This document shows positions 35,718 through 44,667 of a DNA stretch of 64,000 nt, piece by piece. The notes under the pieces were generated by a model. That model searched no databases. It was not told where the DNA came from and saw only the letters and a list, made by a program, of their open reading frames with translations. A program made the position numbers and the translations under genes. The stretch is from the NCBI RefSeq assembly GCF_001005725.1, contig NZ_LBIC01000007.1, positions 1 through 64,000 on the forward strand. The letters are read 5' to 3'. How positions within the stretch are numbered: the first letter of the stretch is position 1; each line of letters opens with the position of its first letter. Source of the DNA: Sphingobium chungbukense (GTDB taxonomy: Bacteria; Pseudomonadota; Alphaproteobacteria; Sphingomonadales; Sphingomonadaceae).

Positions 35718-37166
35718 TTATCGCCAGAAACGCGGCGCCTCCACCAGATCCTCATGGGCGCGGGCCGCCGCCGCCAGGAGTTTCCGCTTCTGCTTCTTCC
35801 GAACCTCCGCCCCCTCGCTATCCAGTCCATAATGCGCCAGCAGCCCCGGCGCAGCGACCAGATCGTTCAGTTCGCCCAGGTCCCGCTGCACTTCCTCCAG
35901 TGCGGCAATGAACGCCCCATGCCGCCGCCTCGCCTTCCTGCGGTCGAACAGCCCGGCAAAAAATTCGGAGGCGTAGCGCAGCTTCTTCGCATCCTTGCGC
36001 ACCTCATGCCGCGCCTCGTCGCTCAATCCCGCAAGCCCCCTGCCGTCCTCCACTATCCGCCTGCGAAGCCGCCGCAGGCGACGCGCGGCAAAGTCGGCCG
36101 CCGGTTGGTCCCGTAAAGCCTGCGCTTTCCCTTCAACATGCCCCGCCCCCAGGGTCAGCCATTCCAGCAGATCGATCAGCAACATCCGCACGCGTGCCGA
36201 ACGCAGCCGTTCCCCGACCCGGCCATGCACCTCTGTTCGCACCGCCTCCAGCCGCCCGCGCAGTTCCTCCGCCTCGATCCGATCGGCCAGCACATCCAGA
36301 TTGCGCGCCTCGCCCAGCACTCCGGCAAGCCATTTATAGTCGCGCTGGAAACGCGTCACATCCCCCGGAGGCAATATCGGCTTGAACAGCGAAAAGGCCG
36401 ACCGCAGCCGCCGGATCGCCACCCGCGCCTGGTGCAGCGCCCTGGCGTCATAATGATCGAGCAAAATCGCCTCATTCAGCCGATAATGACGCAGGCAGGC
36501 GCCCGCGATCCGCAGAAAGGCTTCACCCGTCGCCATGGTGGGGACAAGCGCGACCGGCTCCGCCTTGATCCATGCCGTCATGGCGCCACGCAGCCTGTAG
36601 CCGCGCTCCGCCTTGGTCATGACGCCGGGGCGCACCGCTGCTTCCGCATCGATCCGCCGCGCCAGGGTGAAGAGCGCTCCTGGCTCTCCCCGCTTCAATT
36701 CCAGTTCGATCTCGCAAAGCGCCGTTTGCCGACCGTCCGCGCTCACCATTCCACGGTCGAGCACCAATTCGATGTCGGCATCGTCCTGCACCGCCCGCCA
36801 TGTCCGCCGTTCGACATCGACATGAAAAGCGGGGACAATGGCATGCACGGCATCCCCCAGCATAGCCGCGATCGGCGTGCGGGCATCGAACACCGGGACT
36901 TCGCTCTTGACCGGCATTTCCCATTCCGCCCGCGCGAACAGGCCGCCCTCGGCCGCGTTTCCGGACTTGACGGTCTGGATCAGCCGCTTGCCCGAGCGGC
37001 GGATACGCAGGCTGATGCCCCGCGCGGCCAGCGCCTGGTCCGGCGTGTCGAAATAGACCGCGTGCAACGCCGCCACATCGCTCTCGCCCGGAAGGAAGAC
37101 CAACCGCCCGAATGCGTCCGCCGCCTCGGGCACGAGTTCCAGCTTCAGTTCGATTTCCCGCTCCAC
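35718..37166 (-). CDS. CYTH-CHAD domain protein
   Basis: The 482-residue protein starts with a CYTH (triphosphate tunnel) domain, marked by the ExExK motif Glu4-Glu6-Lys8 in MEREIELKLEL, over about 200 residues. A CHAD domain follows, helical and rich in conserved His/Arg (YDARALHQARVAIRRLRSAFSLF, then HEVRKDAKKLRYASEFF). CHAD domains bind polyphosphate and CYTH enzymes split triphosphates, so a polyphosphate or inorganic triphosphatase role is likely. The GTG at 37166 has GGAGG seven bases upstream. Confidence 0.92.
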   Translation of the reverse strand: MEREIELKLELVPEAADAFGRLVFLPGESDVAALHAVYFDTPDQALAARGISLRIRRSGKRLIQTVKSGNAAEGGLFARAEWEMPVKSEVPVFDARTPIAAMLGDAVHAIVPAFHVDVERRTWRAVQDDADIELVLDRGMVSADGRQTALCEIELELKRGEPGALFTLARRIDAEAAVRPGVMTKAERGYRLRGAMTAWIKAEPVALVPTMATGEAFLRIAGACLRHYRLNEAILLDHYDARALHQARVAIRRLRSAFSLFKPILPPGDVTRFQRDYKWLAGVLGEARNLDVLADRIEAEELRGRLEAVRTEVHGRVGERLRSARVRMLLIDLLEWLTLGAGHVEGKAQALRDQPAADFAARRLRRLRRRIVEDGRGLAGLSDEARHEVRKDAKKLRYASEFFAGLFDRRKARRRHGAFIAALEEVQRDLGELNDLVAAPGLLAHYGLDSEGAEVRKKQKRKLLAAAARAHEDLVEAPRFWR

Positions 37167-37309
37167 GCGCTGCCTCCGCGCATTTCCCGGCCATGATCAG
37201 GTCAGGCCTTTATCACGAACCCTCCGGCCAGGCGAATCGTTCCAGACGCAGAACGGCCGACCCGCCGGTGGCGGATCGACCGTTCGATGCCTCCAGCAGA
37301 GGCCGTTTC

Positions 37310-37413
37310 TAGAGCGGGCTGCGTTAAACCTGACGCATCCCGCCCGATCTAAGCTTTTGTTATAACATCAATTTTCGTAAGAACCGGTTCCCACTTTTGC
37401 GCACGATGCTCTA
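37310..37413. repeat. 104-bp interspersed repeat ending in the TonB receptor stop codon
   Basis: It is bounded by TAGAGC and GCTCTA. The left part is an inverted repeat (GCGGGCTGCGTTAAACCTGACGC region), and the right part holds AAGAACCGGTTCCCAC, a core I associate with interspersed repeats of alphaproteobacteria. The terminal TA supplies the TAG stop of the receptor gene, so the element inserted at, or became, the gene's end. Confidence 0.6.
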
Positions 37414-40095
37414 AAAAGCGACGGTCAACGACGCGGCAATGGTCGTGCCGATCTTGTACCGGTTATAGAACACCTTGTTGCCGTCCATTTCCTGGAACTC
37501 CTGGAATTTCCGGCCGGTGATGTTGCGGGCCTCGAACTTGAATTCGCTGTTGATCCCGCCCGGCAGCTTCACCCCCTGCCGCGCCACGAAGTCCAGCGTC
37601 AGGCCCGGCTTCTCCTTGATGTCGGGCTGAAGGTTCGGACCACGACTCGTCACGCGCGGGCTGGCATAGGTCAGCAACAGCGTCTGCTGCGACAGCCTGT
37701 CCGTATCCTCCAGGCCGATCTGGAAATTCACCAGATGGTCCGACTGGCCGGTCAGCGGCACGCCGTCCTGGAAATAGTCCGACGCCGCCGGCAATGGCCC
37801 GGTGGTATAGCTATAGGGGATGGTGGTGTCACCGTCGCTGACCTTCAGCTTCGACTTGGTATAGGTATAGTTGCCGATCAGCACGATCCGCCGGGTCTGG
37901 AAGAAGGCGCCATCCGACCAGCCGTCCAGCGGCAGATATTTCTGCGCCTCGATCTCCGCGCCGTAGAGCGTCGCTTCGGGCGCATTGGCGAAGCTGGTGG
38001 TCACGTCATATTTGTCGTTGATGGTGGTGTAGGTTTCGATCGGATTATCGATCTTCTTCCAGAAACCGGCCAGCGTCAGCCGCTCGTCGCGACCCATATA
38101 CCATTCGGCGCGGGCTTCGGCGTTCCAAAGCTCGCTGTCCTGCAGGAACGGATTGCCGCGATAGAAGCGGTTGGATTCCGTGTCGATATAGGGCTGCGCG
38201 ATCAGTTCGCGGAACTGCGGACGGGCGATGGTCTTCGACCCGCTGATGCGGAACTGAAGCCCCTTGGACGCTTCGAACGTCACGGTCGCGGCAGGCAGCC
38301 AATAGCTTTTGTCGATCCTGTTCACCGGGGTCAGCCCGCTATTGTAGACATCGACGCCCGTGACCGACTGCTTGCCCTTTTCATAGCGCACGCCCGCATC
38401 GATGGTGAGGCCCGGCACCAGTTCCGCCTTCACCTGGCCATAACCGGCATGGACGCGCAGCGCGGCGTCATAGACCGGATAATTGCCGGAAAAGTCCAGC
38501 AGGCCCATGTCGTAGAGCTGGATCGCCGCGTCCGACAGCAGATAGTCGGGCCGCATCTGCTGCGCCCCGATCGGCAGGTTGGTCGCATCGAAATGCAGTT
38601 CGTAGCGCGAGGATGTCCGCTTGGTGTCGCTGAACGCATAACCCGCCGTCAGCGTCAAAGCGGGCGAGAATTTGTAGCTGAGGTCAGCGCCCGCCGACCA
38701 CAGATCCTCGTTCAGGTCGCTAAAGGTGATCGATGCATCGCCGCGCTGACGGTTCAGCGCGTTGATGAAGCGGTCGCCCACCGGATCGATCGCCAGGGGA
38801 CGGTTGGTGCGCACATATTCGAACTCGCGCTCATAGGGCGCTTCGCGCTGCGAATTGGCATAGCCGCCGCGCAGGTCCAGGCTCAGCGCATCGGCCAGCT
38901 TGAACTCGCCGACCAACTGCGTGTCGATCAACTGCCGTTCATACCAGGCGGTGTTCTGCTTCATGTAATCCGCACCCTCGATCTCGCCATTATTCTGGCC
39001 GAGCGACAGGGCCCCGCGCTTCAGCGTGTCGCGGATGAAGACATTGGTCCAGCGGATCTTCTGATCGCCCAGTTCCAGCCCGACGCCGAACAGGGCGTTC
39101 ACGGTGACGTCATTATCCGTGTTGACCTGCGTGCCGGTCTTGCCGGGTGCCTGGGTCAGGTCGGTCGACGCCTGTTGCAGCGTCTCGCGCGTGCGCCACT
39201 TGTTGCTGTAGGATGCGGTCAGCAACAGGCCCATGCGACCGTCGCTGCCGATGTCGAAGGACGTGCCCCCGTTCAGCGACGCGGAAAAGTTGAAGGGCAG
39301 GCTGTTGGTCCGCTGCAGCACCGAAGTCTTGGCGTTCAGGAACTGCATGGCAATCGCCTGCTGCTCTCCGCGCGGCATGTTGGAGAAGGGCACGCCGCTC
39401 TTGAAGGCGTCGGCCAGCAGCGGCGGGACGTCGCGCGAACTGTCGTCGAAACCGGTCCAGTCCGACTTGGCGCCATAATAGGTATAGCCGAGCTGGCCCG
39501 ACGTTTCCGTATTGGCGGAGCTGCCGACGCTCAGTTCCAGATAGCTTTCGACCGGGATCGCCTTGGTGGTGAGGTTGATCACGCCGCCGCCGAATTCGCC
39601 GGGGAAATTGGCCGAATAGCTTTTCTGCACCAGGGTCGAGGCGATCACGCTGGTCGGGAAAATGTCGAGCGGGACGACGCGCTTCAATGGCTCGGGGCTG
39701 GGCAGCGGGGAGCCGTTGAGCAGTGCCAGCGAATAGCGGTCGCCAAGGCCGCGCACATAGACATAGCCGCCCGACACGACCGAAAGGCCGGTCACGCGCT
39801 GGAGCGAACCGGCGATGTCGCCCTCGCCCGTGCGCTTGATGTCGGCGGCCGACAGCACGTTCACCACCTGCGGCGCGGCCTGCGAGATGTTGCTGGTGCG
39901 GCGGCCGGTGACGATGATGTCGGAACCGGGGATCGAGACATCGACCCGGCCGGCCTGGGCGTCGGCTTCCTCGGATGCGGTCGGCGTGCCCGACGTGACG
40001 GGCGGCGTCGGCGCGGCGTTCTGGGCCATGGCGGCAGGCGCGACGAGCGCGGTGGAAATCAGGAGCAGACGCGCCATGTTCAGCGGCTGTGACAT
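37411..40095 (-). CDS. TonB-dependent outer-membrane receptor
   Basis: The 894-residue receptor has a signal peptide (MSQPLNMARLLLISTALVAPAAMAQ), a plug domain (APQVVNVLSAADIKRTGEGD, VSGGYVYVRGLGDRYSLALLNG) and a 22-strand barrel ending in SLTVAF with the terminal Phe. No TonB box can be assigned safely; IIVTGRR at the plug start is typical of the family. The substrate is not evident; the partner lipoprotein upstream and possible Pho boxes suggest a phosphorus compound. The ATG at 40095 is preferred over an upstream TTG. Confidence 0.93.
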   Translation of the reverse strand: MSQPLNMARLLLISTALVAPAAMAQNAAPTPPVTSGTPTASEEADAQAGRVDVSIPGSDIIVTGRRTSNISQAAPQVVNVLSAADIKRTGEGDIAGSLQRVTGLSVVSGGYVYVRGLGDRYSLALLNGSPLPSPEPLKRVVPLDIFPTSVIASTLVQKSYSANFPGEFGGGVINLTTKAIPVESYLELSVGSSANTETSGQLGYTYYGAKSDWTGFDDSSRDVPPLLADAFKSGVPFSNMPRGEQQAIAMQFLNAKTSVLQRTNSLPFNFSASLNGGTSFDIGSDGRMGLLLTASYSNKWRTRETLQQASTDLTQAPGKTGTQVNTDNDVTVNALFGVGLELGDQKIRWTNVFIRDTLKRGALSLGQNNGEIEGADYMKQNTAWYERQLIDTQLVGEFKLADALSLDLRGGYANSQREAPYEREFEYVRTNRPLAIDPVGDRFINALNRQRGDASITFSDLNEDLWSAGADLSYKFSPALTLTAGYAFSDTKRTSSRYELHFDATNLPIGAQQMRPDYLLSDAAIQLYDMGLLDFSGNYPVYDAALRVHAGYGQVKAELVPGLTIDAGVRYEKGKQSVTGVDVYNSGLTPVNRIDKSYWLPAATVTFEASKGLQFRISGSKTIARPQFRELIAQPYIDTESNRFYRGNPFLQDSELWNAEARAEWYMGRDERLTLAGFWKKIDNPIETYTTINDKYDVTTSFANAPEATLYGAEIEAQKYLPLDGWSDGAFFQTRRIVLIGNYTYTKSKLKVSDGDTTIPYSYTTGPLPAASDYFQDGVPLTGQSDHLVNFQIGLEDTDRLSQQTLLLTYASPRVTSRGPNLQPDIKEKPGLTLDFVARQGVKLPGGINSEFKFEARNITGRKFQEFQEMDGNKVFYNRYKIGTTIAASLTVAF

Positions 40096-40183
40096 GAAAA
40101 TGTCCCCCAAAGAAATTCAGTGCAAAGAAGGCGGGGAAGCGCCGGATGCACGCTTCCCCGCCCCTGTTGAGGTCGGGAACCGA

Positions 40184-41773
40184 TCAGGCGGTCGGGATGG
40201 CCGTGCAGTTCTTGCTCGTGCTGCCGAAGCTGGCCGTCACCGAGTTGCAGGTCCAACCGGCATACCAGGTGTCGTTGCTGTCCTTCACCGCGCCGATATA
40301 GTTGGTGGTGGTGAAGTTGCTGTCGACCGTCTTGGGATCGATCGCGGTGCGGGCGGTTTCGGTCGCACCGTTGATGAACAGGCTGGTCAGCGACGGGGTG
40401 TAGGTGAACGTGCTGTTCGGATCGGTCGTGAAGATCGACTGGACCAGCGCCACGTCCGCGCCGCCCGTGCCCTTGAACGGGGTGGCGTTGCATTGCATCA
40501 CCACCGACAGGTAACGCGGCTTGCCCGCGTCCTGAAGCGCGGCGTCGGCGTCGCGCACGGTCGTGGCGCTGTTGATGCGCAGGCAGCTCTGATCGGGGCT
40601 GACGATGATGCCGTTCACCATGGCGAGGTCGGCGCCGCCGCGCAGCATCATGGCCGCGCCGTCGTCGCCGGTGTTCGACCGCTGGATGTGGGTGAAGTTC
40701 GCCACCTTCAGATATTGGCGGGGCAGCGCATCCTCGCTCGCATTGCTGTTGACGGTCGATCCGTTGGAGTCCGTCTCGGTGAAGGTGTCGCCGATATTGG
40801 CGTTGGCGCGCTGGATCGAGATGATGAACTGCGCCGTGCCCCGGAAGCCCACGTCGGTGTCGAGATTGTCGTCCTCGTTACCGGTCAGGACCAGATATTT
40901 CATATGGGTCGAACCGCCGAACACCTCGATACCGTCGTCGGAGCTGTTGTGGACCTGGATATGGTCGATCTGCGTGCCGGTGCCGACGCCCGAGGGGGTC
41001 AGGCCCTGCAATTCCTTGCCGTTCGACAGCACGAAGCCCGAATAGCGAATCTGCACATAGCTGAGGCGGCCCGAATTGTCGGCATCGTCCGCGCCGCCGT
41101 AAATGGCATTGCTGGTGCCTTCGGTATCACGCGTACAGGCGGTGGTGCCGGGCGCGGCGGCGGGCGCGTCGCAATCGGTGATCTTCGCGCGGCCGAGCAG
41201 CACGATGCCGCCCCACTGGCCCGAAGACTGGTCGTTGGCGGCGCCGGTGACATTCTCTCGGCTGGTGAAGACGATCGGGCTGGTGGCCGTGCCGACGGCG
41301 TTGATCTTGTTACCGCGGTTGACCGCCAGATAGGCGTTGCCGGTGCTGGCGAAGACCACGACGCCTGGATCGATCGACAGGGTGACGTTGGAGCCGGTGC
41401 TCGCGGCGCCCTGGTCGGTGCCGACATCGACGCGGCCGGGCAGTGAGTAGATGACGCCCGTCGTCTTGGCGATCGCCGTCGTGCTGTTGAAGCGAGCCGG
41501 GAAGCCACAGTTCCGCCAGGTGTTGCTGCCGTCGGTGATGGTGCCCAGGTCCTGCAACTGATCGGAACCGGCGATCGAAGGACATCCCGAAGCCGGCGTC
41601 ACGGCGGTGGGCGTCGGAGTCGGCGTGGGGGTCGGAGTCGGCGTCGGGGTGGGGGTCGGCAGGACGATCGTGCCCTCGCCGGGCGAAGCGATGTCGTCGG
41701 CGCCGCAAGCGCTGAGCGCCGCGCAGGCGCAGCCCGCCATGAGGATGGTCTGGATACGGTTAATCTTGGCCAT
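40184..41773 (-). CDS. Large surface lipoprotein, ElpS-like (inferred), with Pro-Thr linker
   Basis: A 529-residue protein with a lipoprotein signal (lipobox LSAC, from the start MAKINRIQTILMAGCACA) and then a low-complexity linker of about nine Pro-Thr pairs. The body contains many Asn/Asp/Thr-rich turns (IYGGADDADNSGRLSYVQI, IQVHNSSDDGIEVFGGSTHM), like a right-handed beta-helix. It precedes the TonB receptor gene by 88 bp on the same strand. I recall that Caulobacter secretes the lipoprotein ElpS through its T2SS on phosphate starvation from a similar locus; identity with ElpS is inferred from context, not proven by alignment. Confidence 0.7.
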   Translation of the reverse strand: MAKINRIQTILMAGCACAALSACGADDIASPGEGTIVLPTPTPTPTPTPTPTPTPTAVTPASGCPSIAGSDQLQDLGTITDGSNTWRNCGFPARFNSTTAIAKTTGVIYSLPGRVDVGTDQGAASTGSNVTLSIDPGVVVFASTGNAYLAVNRGNKINAVGTATSPIVFTSRENVTGAANDQSSGQWGGIVLLGRAKITDCDAPAAAPGTTACTRDTEGTSNAIYGGADDADNSGRLSYVQIRYSGFVLSNGKELQGLTPSGVGTGTQIDHIQVHNSSDDGIEVFGGSTHMKYLVLTGNEDDNLDTDVGFRGTAQFIISIQRANANIGDTFTETDSNGSTVNSNASEDALPRQYLKVANFTHIQRSNTGDDGAAMMLRGGADLAMVNGIIVSPDQSCLRINSATTVRDADAALQDAGKPRYLSVVMQCNATPFKGTGGADVALVQSIFTTDPNSTFTYTPSLTSLFINGATETARTAIDPKTVDSNFTTTNYIGAVKDSNDTWYAGWTCNSVTASFGSTSKNCTAIPTA

Positions 41774-41901
41774 GTCGTCTCCGCTCCGGCGCAAGCCGGC
41801 TTGTGATGAGATGCGGAGCGCAAGGGGAACTCGAATCGGACAACGCCCCCTGTCGCCCTCTGAACGGGCAGCTAGGGCGTGCAGATGACAGCGTGATTTT
41901 G

Positions 41902-41945
41902 ATTTAGTGACGAAACGGCGTCTTTAAGATGACGTTTTGAAGACA
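41902..41945 (-). promoter_or_regulatory. Pho-box-like repeats upstream of the lipoprotein gene
   Basis: On the minus strand TGTCTTCAAAA and CGTCATCTTAA are directly adjacent 11-mers (41924-41945), and CGTCACTAAAT lies in phase 11 bp further on (41902-41912). Spacing fits PhoB sites; sequence match is weaker than before gspC. They lie about 130 bp before the lipoprotein start. Confidence 0.5.
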
Positions 41946-42051
41946 CTTATTTCATTTGCATGACATGCCGTGAGACACAAAAGCAGGGGCGCCATCCCTA
42001 CGCCAGGATGACGCCCCCTCTCCCTGCACCCAGGGCTTTCGCCGCGCGCAT

Positions 42052-42435
42052 TCAGCGCATGGCGTATTGCGCGTTCAGACGGCCCATCGCCCGCCGCGCG
42101 ATCTCGCGCGAGGAGGACTCGTTGCCATCGGCCGTCACCAGCATCGAATCCGGCGCGAAACGGGCAGCCTTATAGGCGGCACGCGCAGCCTGCATCTTGC
42201 CCATGCCGGCATAGGCATTACCGAGGTTGATGAGCCTTGCGGGATCGTTGGCCGCGTCGGGACGCACGACTTCCAGCCGCTGGGCCGCATGGGCATAATC
42301 GCCCGAGACCAGCGCGCCGGAGGCCAGGCGGCCATCAGGCACGCCCACCACGACCACCTCGTCAGGTGCCGCGAAAGCCACGGTCGGCGCGATTGCAGCC
42401 AGCACCAGACCGAAAGTCGCAGCCACCATCTTCAT
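42052..42435 (-). CDS. Small exported TPR protein
   Basis: The 127-residue protein has a signal peptide (MKMVAATFGLVLAAIAPTVAFA|AP) and about two tetratricopeptide-type helices pairs (NDPARLINLGNAYAGMGKMQAARAAYKAA). Probably periplasmic and a protein-binding helper. It precedes the lipoprotein and TonB receptor genes on the same strand, so the three may form one functional group, although a 278-bp gap allows separate promoters. Confidence 0.8.
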   Translation of the reverse strand: MKMVAATFGLVLAAIAPTVAFAAPDEVVVVGVPDGRLASGALVSGDYAHAAQRLEVVRPDAANDPARLINLGNAYAGMGKMQAARAAYKAARFAPDSMLVTADGNESSSREIARRAMGRLNAQYAMR

Positions 42436-42469
42436 CCCGATTCTCCCAAAAAACCTTCTATCATAGGTA

Positions 42470-42491
42470 TTAGTATTTCACTTTGATGACA
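42470..42491 (-). promoter_or_regulatory. Pho-box-like site before the TPR gene
   Basis: Minus strand TGTCATCAAAG followed by TGAAATACTAA. The first 11-mer shares ten consecutive bases (GTCATCAAAG) with the gspC site, while the second half is degenerate. It lies about 35 bp before the start codon. Support comes mainly from recurrence in the same locus. Confidence 0.4.
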
Positions 42492-42774
42492 TGGGGACAA
42501 GACTGGAACAAAGACCGAAAAATGATTTTTATCTCTTTTAAAACAATGGTTTGCAATTTTTACGCAATAGTGTCATAAAAGTGTAATTGAATGAATGGGT
42601 TACGCGGTGCCCGATTCGAATCGCAAAAGGGCGCATGACGGTCCATCGACCGCGCGCCGGGAAAAAGTCCGAAAATGTCATGAAGGTCCGGAGGGTTCTG
42701 TTGCCCGGCCCCTCCGGAGGCCGCTGAATTCCCTTCTGTTGCCCGGTGGGTTCAACCGCGTTCTTTTTGAGTAA
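42492..42774. other. Gap between the TPR gene promoter and the tmRNA gene
   Basis: I see no gene. The left part is AT-rich, unlike its surroundings. The right part has two copies of CTGTTGCCCGG and a short hairpin (about 42703-42721) that could help end the tmRNA transcript. Confidence 0.4.
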
Positions 42775-43037
42775 TGTCCGGCCGTGAGGCCATCAATTAC
42801 GCAGCAAGAGCAAGAGCCTCGTTATCGTTGGCACTTGTGAGTTTTGAACCTTTTTACGGCGTACTCAGGCCGGGTGAAAATATCGCTTTTCAACACACGT
42901 CGATCCTAGTTCGGCCCCGTCAATCACCCCGGCAAGACCGGGATAAATGGTGGAGCCGCCGGGTACCGCCCCCGGGTCCGCTGCGCCTATTACACGACAC
43001 GATTTATCACCATAGCCGGGCGAACCCGGCAGGGGCC
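42775..43037 (-). ncRNA. ssrA: Permuted two-piece tmRNA
   Basis: tmRNA rescues stalled ribosomes and tags the nascent peptide for proteolysis. On the minus strand the acceptor piece comes first, ending with a T-arm and CCA at 42948 (GGCGGTACCCGGCGGCTCCACCA region); then a spacer; then the coding piece starting GGGGCCGAACTAGGATCGAC at 42918. The tag frame at 42832-42797 reads GCC AAC GAT AAC GAG GCT CTT GCT CTT GCT GCG TAA, that is ANDNEALALAA. This order is the alphaproteobacterial permuted form. The outer ends are approximate. Open frames across this stretch are not genes. Confidence 0.93.
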
Positions 43038-43093
43038 TATATGGAGAGACGCAGACGGTTTATCAAGCCGCCCCGGATCAGGAGGAAGACCGC

Positions 43094-43846
43094 ATGTGCA
43101 TCATGGCCATGGCTTGGAACGCGCATCCGCGCTGGCGGCTGATCCTGATCGGCAATCGCGACGAGTTGCACGCCCGCCCCGCCGCGCCGCTCGCGCGCTG
43201 GGATCAGCCCGCTTCCCTGATCGCGGGCCGCGACCTGCTGTCCGGCGGAACCTGGCTGGGCGTGTCCGAACAGGGTCGCGCCGCCATCGTCACCAATTTG
43301 CGCGGCTATGGCGCCCCAGATCCCGATCGCGCTTCCCGCGGAGTGCTGGTGGCGGACCTGCTGGCGGGCCGGAAAACAGCGCCTCTGGATGATTTCAACC
43401 CCTTCAACCTCATCCTCGTCGACGGGGAACAGGCCCATTTCCTGTCCAACCGCCCGGCGCCGCTGCGCACCGAACTCACCCCCGGCCTCTACGGCCTCTC
43501 CAACGGGACGCTCGACGCGCCCTGGCCCAAGACGCTGGCGCTCAAATCCGCCCTGCTCGACTGGCTGGTGGCGGGAGCCGCCGATCCCCTCCCGCTGTTC
43601 GACGCCCTGCGCACGGAAACCCTTCCCCATGCGGGCATAGCCCCCGACACGCCCTCCGACGTTCCGGCCGAAGCACGGGTCTCCCCCATCTTCATCCGCA
43701 ATCCCACCTACGGCACCCGTTGCAGCACGATCGTCGCGATCGACGCGCAAGGCGAGGGCACGATTACCGAACGCCGCTTCGATCCCGAGGGCAAACAAAG
43801 CGGGGAAAGCAGCATTGCTTTCACATGGCCCGCACCGGCCGAATGA
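43094..43846 (+). CDS. NRDE family protein (TANGO2-like)
   Basis: The 250-residue protein begins MCIMAMAWNAHPRWRLILIGNRDELHARP, with the Cys2 and Asn-Arg-Asp-Glu motif that name the family, followed by GGTWLGVSEQGRAAIVTNLRGY. The function of NRDE proteins is not settled; a link to heme handling has been proposed for eukaryotic TANGO2. It stands alone ahead of the trp genes. Confidence 0.9.
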   Translation: MCIMAMAWNAHPRWRLILIGNRDELHARPAAPLARWDQPASLIAGRDLLSGGTWLGVSEQGRAAIVTNLRGYGAPDPDRASRGVLVADLLAGRKTAPLDDFNPFNLILVDGEQAHFLSNRPAPLRTELTPGLYGLSNGTLDAPWPKTLALKSALLDWLVAGAADPLPLFDALRTETLPHAGIAPDTPSDVPAEARVSPIFIRNPTYGTRCSTIVAIDAQGEGTITERRFDPEGKQSGESSIAFTWPAPAE

Positions 43847-43961
43847 CGGCCGGCGGCGATTTTTCGAATCTGACCACCCTCGTCATCCCGAAATGCCCCA
43901 TGGCTTGCATCCCTCGATCGACCCACTTTCCCAACCCTCGATCCCACGCTAAAGCCGTTTC

Positions 43962-44552
43962 ATGATCCTCGTCATCGACAATTACGACAGCTTCACCTGG
44001 AACCTCGTCCATTACCTCATGGAATTGGGCGCGCAGGTGGAGGTCGTCCGCAACGACGCCATTTCCGCTGGGCAAGCGCTCTCCAGCGGCGCGCAGGCCT
44101 TCCTGCTTTCGCCCGGCCCCTGCACCCCCAATGAGGCGGGAGTCAGCCTCGACCTCGTCGCCGCCTGCGCCGACGCAGGCGCGCCGTTGCTCGGCGTGTG
44201 CCTCGGCCACCAGTCGATCGGCCAGCATTTCGGCGGCAGGGTGGTCCGCGGCGGCCTGATGCATGGCAAGACATCGCCCGTCACCCATGACGGCACCGGT
44301 CTGTTCGCAGGCCTGCCCTCCCCCTTCACCGCCACCCGCTATCACTCGCTGATCGTCGAGGACATTCCCGAAACCCTGATCGTCAACGCCACCAGCGAGG
44401 ACGGATCGGTCATGGGCTTCCGTCACCGCGACCTGCCGATCCATTCGGTCCAGTTCCACCCGGAAAGCATCGCCACCGAACATGGCCATGACATGCTGGC
44501 GAATTTCATGCGGATCGCGGGCATCCCGGTTCACGAACGCACCGCCGCCTGA
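43962..44552 (+). CDS. trpG: Anthranilate/aminodeoxychorismate synthase glutamine amidotransferase subunit
   Basis: The 196-residue class I amidotransferase supplies ammonia to the TrpE-type subunit in tryptophan synthesis (and often to PabB in folate synthesis). The catalytic Cys is in [10 protein letters not shown], and His-Glu in VQFHPESI. The N terminus [19 protein letters not shown] is typical. trpE is not in the window. The downstream trpD supports the trp role. Confidence 0.95.
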   Translation: MILVIDNYDSFTWNLVHYLMELGAQVEVVRNDAISAGQALSSGAQAFLLSPGPCTPNEAGVSLDLVAACADAGAPLLGVCLGHQSIGQHFGGRVVRGGLMHGKTSPVTHDGTGLFAGLPSPFTATRYHSLIVEDIPETLIVNATSEDGSVMGFRHRDLPIHSVQFHPESIATEHGHDMLANFMRIAGIPVHERTAA

Positions 44553-44667
44553 CCCGCTTTCGTGCGGGCCTGCCGTGTCGCCTTTGCCAGGCTGAAACAG
44601 CTTGCACGAAGACTTTCCTGCGGCACCATCTCGACTCCGGCCCGATCCCGTGATTAAGGCAGCGTCG

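Noticed and set aside
37735..40092. 785-codon open frame antisense to the TonB receptor
   Set aside because: The opposite strand encodes a full-length receptor with signal peptide, plug and terminal Phe. The antisense product has no recognisable features. The same holds for the 543-codon frame at 39815-41446.
41599..41660. GGGGTCGGAGTCGGCGT-type short tandem repeat as a possible regulatory array
   Set aside because: It is the coding sequence of the Pro-Thr linker of the lipoprotein, a common low-complexity spacer after a lipobox.
42774..43142. 122-codon open frame
   Set aside because: It lies across the tmRNA gene and has no ribosome site; the RNA features (T-arm, CCA, tag frame) explain the stretch.
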